NCBI GenBank assembly: GCA_015655255.1
Contig: JAATFJ010000324.1
Coordinates: 1-5,718, forward strand
Length of the DNA: 5,718 nucleotides
Reading direction: 5' to 3'
Origin: Actinomycetales bacterium
GTDB lineage: Bacteria > Actinomycetota > Actinomycetes > Actinomycetales > Microbacteriaceae
Made by a program: the position numbers and the translations under genes. The notes beneath the pieces are model-generated. The model ran no database searches, was not told the origin of the DNA, and worked only from the letters and a program-made list of their open reading frames with translations. Positions 1 to 5,697 of this stretch are shown piece by piece. Positions within the stretch are counted from its first letter, which is position 1, and the number at the start of each line of letters is the position of its first letter.

Positions 1-281
1 ACGAGCTGCGTGCGGTACTCGGCGTTGACGGGGGAGGACCAGTCGGCGTAGGCGCGCGTGAGCACGAGCGTGCCGAAGGAGGCGGCGTAGTCGATGATCG
101 CGCCGACCTCGATCATCGCTCTGCTCAGGCGTTCGGCGACCTCGGGGGCGCTCGCATCGTCGACGATCTTCTGCCGATCCTTCGCGTAGGCGTTGCGACC
201 GAAGACGCGGTCGTACCAGGAGATGACGATGTTGTCGAAGTCGAGGTAGACGGCGACGCGGGCATCCTGAATGTCGGACAT
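1..281 (-). CDS. NYN-domain (PIN-like) protein, N-terminal part only
   Basis: This gene is cut by the left edge of the window; 93 complete codons are visible from the ATG at 281-279. The product begins MSDIQDARVAVYLDFDN, a hydrophobic beta strand ending in D14-F15-D16-N17. This is the signature first strand of NYN domains (LabA/YacP/N4BP1 relatives of PIN nucleases), where the aspartates help bind a metal ion. A second family-like block, RAYADW (residues 76-81), follows a second strand (GTLVLT). Proteins of this family are predicted RNases, and many carry a C-terminal OST-HTH/LOTUS domain, which would lie outside the window. The start is supported by GGAAGGA eight nt upstream. That sequence lies inside the end of the preceding oxidoreductase gene, whose TGA stop is only 2 nt from this ATG, so translation is probably coupled. 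The family call is fairly secure; the RNA target and cellular role cannot be told from this fragment. Confidence 0.8.
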   Translation of the reverse strand, partial: MSDIQDARVAVYLDFDNIVISWYDRVFGRNAYAKDRQKIVDDASAPEVAERLSRAMIEVGAIIDYAASFGTLVLTRAYADWSSPVNAEYRTQL

Positions 282-283
282 GG

Positions 284-1270
284 TCAACGTCCTTCCCCGG
301 GGTAGCGCACGCCGATCTGCGCGCGGATGTCGTCGAGCAGCCCCATGATCGCCACGCTCTCGGAGAGCGGGAGGAGATCGCCCTCCAGGTTTCCCTCGCG
401 GACGAGCCGCTCAGCGGCGAGGGCCTCGTACTGCATGCCGCGTCCGGCGACGTCGGAGCGGTACTCCTCGATCACCTCCCCCTGCGGGGAGATCAGGCGG
501 AACGCGGTGGGCTGATACCAGACGCCGTCGATGTCGATACGGGCCTTCGTGCCGACGATCGTTGCCCGGTTGGGGCCTGCGGCGCGGGAGGAGGAGAGCG
601 TTGTCGACACCGCTCCGCTTGCATGCGTCATGACCGTGGCGACCTCCGTGTCCGCGCCCGTCTCGCCGAGCCGACCGACGGCGTGCACTGTCTCCGGTGC
701 GCCGAGGAGGTCCCAGACGAAGGAGACGGGGTAGATACCGAGGTCGAGGAGCGCGCCGCCGCCGAGTTCGAGCGCGTTGAGCCGGTGCGCGGGATCGGTG
801 GGGAGGGACTGCGTGTGATCGGCGCTCACGGCCCGGATCTCCCCGAGTGCCCCCTCGGCGATGAGCGCGCGGATGCGGAGCATATGCGGGAGGTACCGCG
901 TCCACATGGCCTCTGTGACGAGAAGACCGCGCGCGGTCGCGAGCCGCTGCAGATCCTCCGCTTCGGCGCGGTTGAGGGTGAAGGCCTTCTCTACGAGCGC
1001 GTGCTTGCCGTGTGCGAGGGCGAGCGTGGCCCCCGCGTGGTGCAGCGGATGCGGGGTGGAGACGTAGACGATGTCGACATCCGGGTCTTCGACGAGGGCC
1101 TCATAGGACGGATAGGCGCGGGGGATGTCGAAACGCGCGGCGAAGGCGTCGGCGGACTCCTGACCGCGCGAACCCACGGCGACGAGATCGAGCCCCGCGG
1201 TGCGCAGGTCGGAGGCGAACGAGGCGGCGATGCCGCCGGTGGCGAGGATTCCCCAGCGAAGACCGGTCAT
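284..1270 (-). CDS. Gfo/Idh/MocA-family NAD(P)-dependent oxidoreductase
   Basis: A 328-aa protein, a usual length for the family. Residues 1-120 form a Rossmann NAD(P)-binding domain starting at once with WGILATGGIA (residues 6-15). The strand VDIVYVSTPHPLHH (65-78) comes next, then the catalytic-lysine block VEKAFT (E94, K95). The C-terminal alpha/beta domain carries EAMWTRYLP (120-128) and GGGALLDLGIYPVSF (170-184) with D176 and Y180. This pattern resembles the dimeric dihydrodiol dehydrogenase/glucose-fructose oxidoreductase-like branch, where Lys, Asp and Tyr form the active site. The expected reaction is oxidation or reduction of a hydroxyl on a sugar, polyol or diol with NAD(P); the substrate cannot be read from sequence. 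The start is clear because the Rossmann strand begins at residue 5, but no good Shine-Dalgarno precedes it. It lies 26 nt after metY and 2 nt before the NYN gene, so it is probably part of the same transcript. Confidence 0.9.
   Translation of the reverse strand: MTGLRWGILATGGIAASFASDLRTAGLDLVAVGSRGQESADAFAARFDIPRAYPSYEALVEDPDVDIVYVSTPHPLHHAGATLALAHGKHALVEKAFTLNRAEAEDLQRLATARGLLVTEAMWTRYLPHMLRIRALIAEGALGEIRAVSADHTQSLPTDPAHRLNALELGGGALLDLGIYPVSFVWDLLGAPETVHAVGRLGETGADTEVATVMTHASGAVSTTLSSSRAAGPNRATIVGTKARIDIDGVWYQPTAFRLISPQGEVIEEYRSDVAGRGMQYEALAAERLVREGNLEGDLLPLSESVAIMGLLDDIRAQIGVRYPGEGR
290..296 (-). promoter_or_regulatory. Ribosome binding site of the NYN-domain gene
   Basis: GGAAGGA on the minus strand lies 8 nt before the ATG at 281. 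It sits within the last codons of the oxidoreductase gene (PGEGR-stop), so ribosomes finishing that gene end almost on top of this site. It fixes the start of the truncated downstream gene. Confidence 0.65.
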
Positions 1271-1276
1271 GGTCTC

Positions 1277-1282
1277 AGCGTA
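1277..1282 (-). promoter_or_regulatory. Possible -10 element for a leaderless transcript of the oxidoreductase
   Basis: On the minus strand TACGCT lies 6 nt before the ATG at 1270, and no clear Shine-Dalgarno intervenes. TAnnnT about 7 nt upstream of a start codon is the usual layout of leaderless promoters in actinobacteria. There is no recognisable -35 hexamer 16-18 nt further up, so this is only a candidate. Coupling from metY is the alternative explanation. Confidence 0.25.
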
Positions 1283-1296
1283 GTGCGCCGGGGGTC

Positions 1297-2589
1297 TCAG
1301 ACCTGGGCGAGCGCCCGATCCAGATCCTCGATGAGGTCGGCGGGGTCCTCCAGGCCCGCCGACAGGCGGATCGTCGTGGGCGAGATGCCCGCCGCGCGGC
1401 GCTGCTCCGCCGAGAGGTGGGAGTGCGTCATCGATGCGGGATGGGCGACGAGGCTGCGCGCATCGCCGATGTTGGCGACGAGGCGGATCACGCGAAGGGC
1501 ATCGATCACGCGGGCGACGCGCGCGAAGCTGTCCGCATCATCCGGCACCGCGAGATCGACCGAGAACACGGAGGGGACGCCGCGCGGCAGGTAGCGTTCC
1601 GCGAGCGCATGCCACCGGTTGCCCGCGAGCCCCGGATGATGGACCGCCGAGACCGCGGGATGCGCGGCGAGGTGGGCGGCGAGGGTCAGCGCCGTCGCGC
1701 TCTGCCGGGACACGCGCAGGTCGAGCGTCTCGATGCCCTGGAGGATCTGCCAGGCGTTGAAGGGGGAGAGCGCGGGACCGAGATCGTGCACGTACTTCGT
1801 CTTCACGAGCGGGACGAAGGAGCGCCCGATGCCGAAGGCCTCCCAGAGGACGAGACCGCCGAAGCGCGCGTAAGGGGCGGTGAACTGCGGCCAGCGCGCC
1901 GCATCCGTGCGGAAGTCGAAGGTGCCCAGATCCACCACGACGCCGCCCAGCGAGGTGCCGTGTCCGGAGAGGAACTTCGTCGCCGAGTGCACGACGAAAT
2001 CCGCCCCGTGCTCGCCGGGACGGATGAGGTAGGGGGTGCCCACGGTGTTGTCGATGACGAGCGGGACGCCCGCCGCATGGGCGATATCGGCGACGAGACG
2101 GATGTCGAGAACCTGCGCGATAGGGTTCGCCACAGACTCCGCGAACAGCGCGCGGGTCTCGGGACGGATCGCACCGCGCCACGCCTCCGCATCGTCCTGA
2201 TCGACGAAGGTCACGGAGATGCCGAAGTCACCGAAGGTCTCCTGGAGGAGATCGACGGTGCCGCCGTAGAGCTGATTCGCCGCGACGATATGCCCGCCGC
2301 GCCCCGCGAGAGCGAGCAGCGCAACGGCGACCGCCGCCTGCCCCGAGGCGACCGCGGCGGCCGTGACCCCGCCCTCCAGGGCGGCGACGCGCTCCTCGAG
2401 GATGAGCTGCGTCGGGCTCGCATTGCGGCTGTAGAGGTTGCCCGTCGTGCGCAGCGCGAACAGATCGGCGGCATCCGACAGCGAGGCGAACTCATAGGCC
2501 GCCGTCTGCGAGATCGGCGGCACGGCGCCGTTCTGAGGGATTCCGGGCGTATAGCCCGCCTGCACCTGACGGGTGGCGAAAGAAGTCAT
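1297..2589 (-). CDS. metY: O-acetylhomoserine sulfhydrylase (O-acetylhomoserine aminocarboxypropyltransferase)
   Basis: A 430-aa cytoplasmic PLP enzyme of the Cys/Met-metabolism family. It converts O-acetyl-L-homoserine and sulfide into L-homocysteine and acetate, the direct sulfhydrylation route to methionine. Visible motifs are the N-terminal PPISQTAAYEF (24-34), YSR (53-55) for the neighbouring-subunit phosphate contact, ASGQAA (81-86), and IDNTVGTPYL (179-188) with D180 to the pyridine nitrogen. The PLP lysine K205 lies in HSATKFLSGHG, and the C-terminal RLSAGLEDPADLIEDL (408-423) carries the substrate carboxylate-binding Arg. Length (about 430 rather than about 380) and the GHGTSLGG stretch favour MetY over MetB/MetC. 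The frame stays open 33 codons further upstream to 2688, but the ATG at 2589 has AGGAG five nt before it and starts at the usual place for the family. The protein has no cysteine and only two methionines. No metX (acetyltransferase) is adjacent inside the window. Confidence 0.93.
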   Translation of the reverse strand: MTSFATRQVQAGYTPGIPQNGAVPPISQTAAYEFASLSDAADLFALRTTGNLYSRNASPTQLILEERVAALEGGVTAAAVASGQAAVAVALLALAGRGGHIVAANQLYGGTVDLLQETFGDFGISVTFVDQDDAEAWRGAIRPETRALFAESVANPIAQVLDIRLVADIAHAAGVPLVIDNTVGTPYLIRPGEHGADFVVHSATKFLSGHGTSLGGVVVDLGTFDFRTDAARWPQFTAPYARFGGLVLWEAFGIGRSFVPLVKTKYVHDLGPALSPFNAWQILQGIETLDLRVSRQSATALTLAAHLAAHPAVSAVHHPGLAGNRWHALAERYLPRGVPSVFSVDLAVPDDADSFARVARVIDALRVIRLVANIGDARSLVAHPASMTHSHLSAEQRRAAGISPTTIRLSAGLEDPADLIEDLDRALAQV

Positions 2590-2677
2590 GAGTGCTCCTG
2601 GTTGTGGGAAAGAGTATTCGTGCGCGGGACGCGGGACCCGGGTTCTCCGCGCGGGGCACCGCCCGATCCCATTCTCC
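2590..2677 (-). other. Intergenic region between the importer operon and metY, with short repeats
   Basis: This 88-nt gap separates the MalG-type permease stop from the metY start and is the only gap over 30 nt in the window. It contains a tandem GCGGGAC repeat (2624-2630 and 2631-2637, plus-strand reading) and a palindrome ACCCGGGT (2636-2643). Arms GCGCGG (2622-2627) and CCGCGC (2647-2652) could pair around these. No T-tract follows in either direction, so it is not a canonical Rho-independent terminator. I see no convincing -35/-10 pair; AATACT near 2613-2618 (minus strand) is a weak -10 candidate. The gap is too short for a complete SAM-I-type riboswitch, and I recognise no riboswitch core. 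metY may be transcribed from here or read through from the importer. Confidence 0.4.
2595..2599 (-). promoter_or_regulatory. Ribosome binding site deciding the metY start
   Basis: AGGAG on the minus strand is separated by five bases (CACTC) from the ATG at 2589. It is the best Shine-Dalgarno in the window. It argues against the longer open frame that begins at 2688, inside the end of the upstream permease gene. Confidence 0.8.
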
Positions 2678-3499
2678 TCACCGCCCACTCCCGGCGACAG
2701 CGCCCTCTTTGATGTAGCGCTGTGCGGCGAGAATGAGGGCCAGCGCAGGCAGGCTCGCGACGAGAGAAGCCGCCATCGTCGCCGCCCAGGTGTTGAGGTT
2801 CGAGTTCGAGAGCGCGTAGATGAAGACGGTCACCGGATACATGTCCGTCTTCGTCACGAGGGTGAGGCCGAAGAGGAGATCACCCCAGCTGAACAGGAAG
2901 GTGAAGACCCCGGCGGTGATGATCGCGCCACCGGAGAGGGGCACGACGATTCGGCGTAGCGTGCCGAGAGGGCCCAAGCCGTCCAGCGTGGCGGCCTCGA
3001 TGACCTCGGTGTCGAGCCGCAGGAGGAAGGAGCGCAACAGGATGATCGCGAAGGGGATTCCCGCCGTGGAGTTGGCGAGGATGAGGCCGACGTAGCTGTT
3101 CAGGACGCCCCATGTGTTGAACATCGCATAGAACGAGTTGGAGAGCACGACGCTGGGGATCATCTGCGCGAGGAGCAACAGGAGAAGGCCGACGCTCACG
3201 GCGCGCGACCGTAATCTGCTCAATGAATACGCGGCCGGGATGGCGACGAGGAGTGTGAGCACCACGGAGCCGAGGGCCACGATGATGCTCACGCGGAGGC
3301 TCTCCAGCCCTCCGCTCTCCAGTGCTGACGCATAGCCATCCAGGCGGGGGGAGCTCGGCCACCACTGCGTGTCCGCGGAATTCGCGCCCGGCTGCAGCGA
3401 TGCCGACACCATCCAGTAGACGGGGAACAGATACACGACGAGGAGCACGATGGTGAGCGCTGTCCACCACCAGCCGCGTCGGCGTCTGCGTGCACTCAT
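2678..3499 (-). CDS. Carbohydrate ABC transporter permease, MalG type (CUT1)
   Basis: A 273-aa inner-membrane protein, the typical length for MalG/UgpE-like subunits. A basic N-terminus (MSARRRRRGWWW) precedes six likely membrane helices at roughly 12-32, 68-92, 102-122, 134-156, 192-212 and 240-260. The EAA loop that docks to the ATPase is present at 165-188 (EVIEAATLDGLGPLGTLRR, then IVVPL), with the conserved Glu-Ala-Ala and Gly. A periplasmic stretch after helix 1 (SLQPGANSADTQWWPSSP) also matches the family. The start ATG overlaps the stop of the MalF-type gene by four bases (ATGA), which implies translational coupling. GGAG occurs close before the ATG, and a better spaced AGGAG lies 11 nt before it, both inside the upstream gene. 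Residues 91-96 use an unusual run of rare codons. This is the last gene of the importer operon; the substrate is unknown but is presumably a mono- or oligosaccharide. Confidence 0.92.
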   Translation of the reverse strand: MSARRRRRGWWWTALTIVLLVVYLFPVYWMVSASLQPGANSADTQWWPSSPRLDGYASALESGGLESLRVSIIVALGSVVLTLLVAIPAAYSLSRLRSRAVSVGLLLLLLAQMIPSVVLSNSFYAMFNTWGVLNSYVGLILANSTAGIPFAIILLRSFLLRLDTEVIEAATLDGLGPLGTLRRIVVPLSGGAIITAGVFTFLFSWGDLLFGLTLVTKTDMYPVTVFIYALSNSNLNTWAATMAASLVASLPALALILAAQRYIKEGAVAGSGR

Positions 3500-4443
3500 C
3501 GCTCCGCACGCTCCTGTCGCGCCGACAGCCAGGTATACACCACGGCGAAGACGAGGCTGATGAGGAGCAGCAGCATCCCGTACGCACCGGCATGACCGAA
3601 CTCGAACAGGGTGAATGCCGAACGATAGGACAGCACGCCCAGGGTCATCGTGCTGTTCGCGGGGCCCCCCTGGGTGAGCGCGAGCACGAGATCGACGATG
3701 AGGAGCGTGTACACGACGCTCATCACGATGAGGACGGAGATGACCGGCCAGATGTTGGGGACGATGATGTGCAGGAGCCGCTTTCCCGCGCCCGCACCAT
3801 CGAGTGCCGCTGCCTCCAGATGCTCGCGGGGAACCTGTTTCAGGGCCGCGGCGAGTATGGTCGACCAGTACGGCAGACTCGCCCAGACGGCGACGACGAT
3901 CACGCAGGGGAGGGCCGTCGTCGGATCCGCCAGCCACGCGTTCGTCGGCAGCCCGATCGTGCGGAGGAAGTCGTTGATGGCGCCCTCTCCGGCGAGCAGC
4001 GACTTCCAGATCGTCGCGACGACGACCGCGGGGAGGAGCCAGGGGATGAGGATGAGGCTGGGCAGCCACCGGCTCCCCGGGAAGCGCCGGGTGAAGAGCA
4101 GGGCGAGGAGGAGACCCAGGACCAGCTCGGCGCTCACTGCGACGACGGTGATGATCAGCGTGTTCGCGATCGCCGTGCCGGTCGTCTCCGAGCCGAAGAT
4201 GTCGATGAAATTCGTCAGTCCGACGAACGGCGCTTCGCCGGTGATGAAGGTGCCCGTCGTGAAGTCCGTCGTGCTCATGAATACGCCGTAGCCGAGTGGG
4301 AAGAGGAAGAACGTCGCGAAGAAGACGATGGCGGGAAGGAGGAAGATCCACAGCTCGACGCTCCTTCTGCGGCCGAGCGTGAGCGTGAAGCGGCCGGGAG
4401 TGAGGGCTCCCGGCCGCTTCTGTGCCGCCGGAGCGGACGTCAT
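3496..4443 (-). CDS. Carbohydrate ABC transporter permease, MalF type (CUT1)
   Basis: A 315-aa inner-membrane protein that pairs with the MalG-type subunit to form the sugar channel. A cytoplasmic N-terminal tail of about 30 residues is followed by likely helices at 31-52, 92-118, 129-149, 178-200, 231-257 and 288-306. The EAA loop spans 210-231 (EHLEAAALDGAGAGKRLLH, then IIVPNI). LTQGGPANST (256-265) is the characteristic MalF/UgpA-family motif before the last periplasmic segment. The start ATG shares one base with the binding-protein stop (TGATG), and the 3' end overlaps the next permease by four bases. The ribosome site is modest (AGGG a few bases upstream), so coupling probably matters. 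No in-frame ATG, GTG or TTG lies between this start and the first helix, so the start is firm. Codons 8-19 contain a perfect 14-bp inverted repeat. The family is clear; the transported sugar cannot be deduced. Confidence 0.92.
   Translation of the reverse strand: MTSAPAAQKRPGALTPGRFTLTLGRRRSVELWIFLLPAIVFFATFFLFPLGYGVFMSTTDFTTGTFITGEAPFVGLTNFIDIFGSETTGTAIANTLIITVVAVSAELVLGLLLALLFTRRFPGSRWLPSLILIPWLLPAVVVATIWKSLLAGEGAINDFLRTIGLPTNAWLADPTTALPCVIVVAVWASLPYWSTILAAALKQVPREHLEAAALDGAGAGKRLLHIIVPNIWPVISVLIVMSVVYTLLIVDLVLALTQGGPANSTMTLGVLSYRSAFTLFEFGHAGAYGMLLLLISLVFAVVYTWLSARQERAER
4387..4420 (-). repeat. Perfect 14-bp inverted repeat (hairpin) in the 5' coding end of the MalF-type permease
   Basis: The arms are GAAGCGGCCGGGAG (4387-4400) and CTCCCGGCCGCTTC (4407-4420), fully complementary, with a 6-nt loop. 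In the mRNA the hairpin begins 22 nt after the binding-protein stop. It covers codons 8-19 of the permease, encoding KRPG on one arm and PGRF on the other. No T-tract follows on either strand, so it is not a classic intrinsic terminator. Its position just after the binding-protein gene matches that of the stabilising or attenuating hairpins known between malE and malF. Here that placement falls inside the permease coding sequence. A role in expression balance is inference. Confidence 0.6.
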
Positions 4444-5684
4444 CAGCCCTGCGCGGCCTTGCTCAGCGCGTCTTCCGCGCTGTCACCGTTGACCGTCGCG
4501 TTCTGCAACGCGGTGACGTACTGCTCCTGGAGGGTGTTCCATTCGGTGCCGAGCGACGCGGGGTTGAAGGCGTTCTCCACCGGTGTGACGAAGGCCTCCG
4601 CCGCGGGGATCTCTGCGACGAAGGAGTCCTGCGCCGCGGAGAGGGCCGGCACGTAACCGCCCTGCACCGCGGTGTCGAGCTGGTTCTCTTCCGAGGCACG
4701 GCACTGCAGCAGTGCGGCGGCGGCCTGCTCACGCGTCTCATCGCTCTGGGCGGCGATGCCGTACGCATATCCCAGCAGTCCGACGCTGCTCGTGTCCGCG
4801 CTCGTCGCGGCGGGGATGGAGAAGGTGCCGTAATCGAAGTCGATGCTCGTGTCGACGAGGTTCCAGGGGCCGGAGACCGTGATCGCGGCGGCGCCCGACG
4901 TCCACTGGTCGCTGACATCCCAGCCCCAGTTGACGAACTCCTTGGACAGGCTGCCATCGTCGACGAGGCTCTTGTAGAGGTCGACGGCGGCGACGGCGCC
5001 GTCGCTGGTGAGATCGCTGGGGTCCCCTCCGGCGCTGAGCAGGAACGGAAGGAAGAAGGAGGACGTCGCGCCGTCTCCGGCGATGCCGGGAAGAGCGATT
5101 CCGTAGTGCTCCGAGGTCGTCGTAGCCTTCGCGGCGGCGATGAGGTCATCGAAGGTGGTGGGCAGCTCGGTGATACCCGCCTCCTCGAACGCGGCGACGT
5201 TGTAGAACACCGAGTAGTCCTCCACTTGCACGGGCAGCCCGTACAGGGTGTCGTCGTACTTGCCGAGGTCGGCGACCGAATCGGCAAGGCCGTCCGTCGT
5301 GATGCCCAGCTCGCCGAGGTCGGCGAGGACGCCCTGCTCCGAGAGCTGGGGGAGCTGGGTGTCGGTGTTCAGCAGGGCGATATCGGGGAGCGACTTCGAA
5401 CTGGCCGCCTGCAGCAGGCTCGTCGTGTAGTCGCCGGACAGCGTCTGCACATCGACGGTGATGTCGAGGTCGGCAGCGCACTTCTCGAAGTACTCCTTCT
5501 GTAGCGACTGGTACGGATCGAAGTCGATGTTGTTCCAGACGGTCAGCTCGACGCCGCCGAAGCCGTCGGCGGAGGGCGAGGACGAGGTGCTGGGGCTGGA
5601 CGAACAGCTCGTGAGAAGCGCAATGACGGCGAGACCAGCCAGCGGGGCGACGGTGCGGCGCGCACGTGCGGTGAGGAGAGGCAT
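4443..5684 (-). CDS. Sugar ABC transporter substrate-binding lipoprotein (family 1, CUT1)
   Basis: A 413-aa exported lipoprotein that captures the sugar outside the membrane and delivers it to the two permeases. The signal peptide has basic residues (R8, R9, R10 region), a hydrophobic core (12-24) and lipobox LTSC with C27 as the lipidated cysteine. A Ser/Pro linker follows (28-40). The mature fold starts with VELTVWNNIDFDPYQSLQKEY (45-65), a typical first strand of family 1 binding proteins. Later come LPVQVEDYSVFYN (150-162) and SGPWNL (271-276), a hallmark block. W50, Y161, W253, W255 and W274 are candidate sugar-stacking aromatics. C69 and C328 are the only cysteines in the mature domain. 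The start ATG is preceded by AGGA nine nt upstream. The stop shares a base with the next start, and the gene leads the importer operon; its promoter lies beyond the right edge. The ligand is not predictable from sequence. Confidence 0.92.
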   Translation of the reverse strand: MPLLTARARRTVAPLAGLAVIALLTSCSSSPSTSSSPSADGFGGVELTVWNNIDFDPYQSLQKEYFEKCAADLDITVDVQTLSGDYTTSLLQAASSKSLPDIALLNTDTQLPQLSEQGVLADLGELGITTDGLADSVADLGKYDDTLYGLPVQVEDYSVFYNVAAFEEAGITELPTTFDDLIAAAKATTTSEHYGIALPGIAGDGATSSFFLPFLLSAGGDPSDLTSDGAVAAVDLYKSLVDDGSLSKEFVNWGWDVSDQWTSGAAAITVSGPWNLVDTSIDFDYGTFSIPAATSADTSSVGLLGYAYGIAAQSDETREQAAAALLQCRASEENQLDTAVQGGYVPALSAAQDSFVAEIPAAEAFVTPVENAFNPASLGTEWNTLQEQYVTALQNATVNGDSAEDALSKAAQG

Positions 5685-5693
5685 GATGCGAGG

Positions 5694-5697
5694 TCCT
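5694..5697 (-). promoter_or_regulatory. Ribosome binding site of the substrate-binding protein gene
   Basis: AGGA on the minus strand lies nine bases before the ATG at 5684, and it is the only purine-rich match in the visible leader. Only 34 bases lie between this gene and the window edge, and they show no recognisable promoter or repressor operator. Confidence 0.5.

Noticed and set aside
623..1594. A 323-codon plus-strand open frame opposite the oxidoreductase
   Set aside because: It spans the end of metY and most of the oxidoreductase in antisense; its composition is that of a shadow frame.
2590..2688. A 33-residue N-terminal extension of MetY
   Set aside because: It would overlap the permease end and lacks family similarity. 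The AGGAG site and usual MetY N-terminus support the ATG at 2589.
1012..2712. A 566-codon open frame on the plus strand across metY
   Set aside because: It is antisense to a clear MetY with all PLP motifs. Its product is dominated by Arg, Gly, Asp and Glu with no domain, as expected from the complement of a high-GC gene.
2678..4351. A 557-codon minus-strand frame that could be read as a fusion extending the MalG-type permease upstream
   Set aside because: The part upstream of 3499 is the wrong frame of the MalF-type gene and is His/Arg-rich with no helices. The real start is the ATG overlapping the MalF stop.
4387..4420. Reading the permease hairpin as a standard Rho-independent terminator
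   Set aside because: No T-run follows the stem on either strand, and the permease frame runs straight through it with no alternative start downstream before the first helix.
3490..4656. A 388-codon plus-strand open frame opposite the MalF-type permease
   Set aside because: Its charged, low-complexity product is the mirror of hydrophobic permease codons; there is no ribosome site or recognisable fold.
4990..5005. A perfect 16-bp palindrome GCGACGGCGCCGTCGC inside the binding-protein gene
   Set aside because: It encodes an ordinary SDGAVA stretch with preferred GC-rich codons and has no loop or regulatory position; chance is the simplest explanation.
4422..5504. A 360-codon plus-strand open frame opposite the substrate-binding protein
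   Set aside because: It overlaps a well-supported lipoprotein gene almost entirely and has no recognisable motif.
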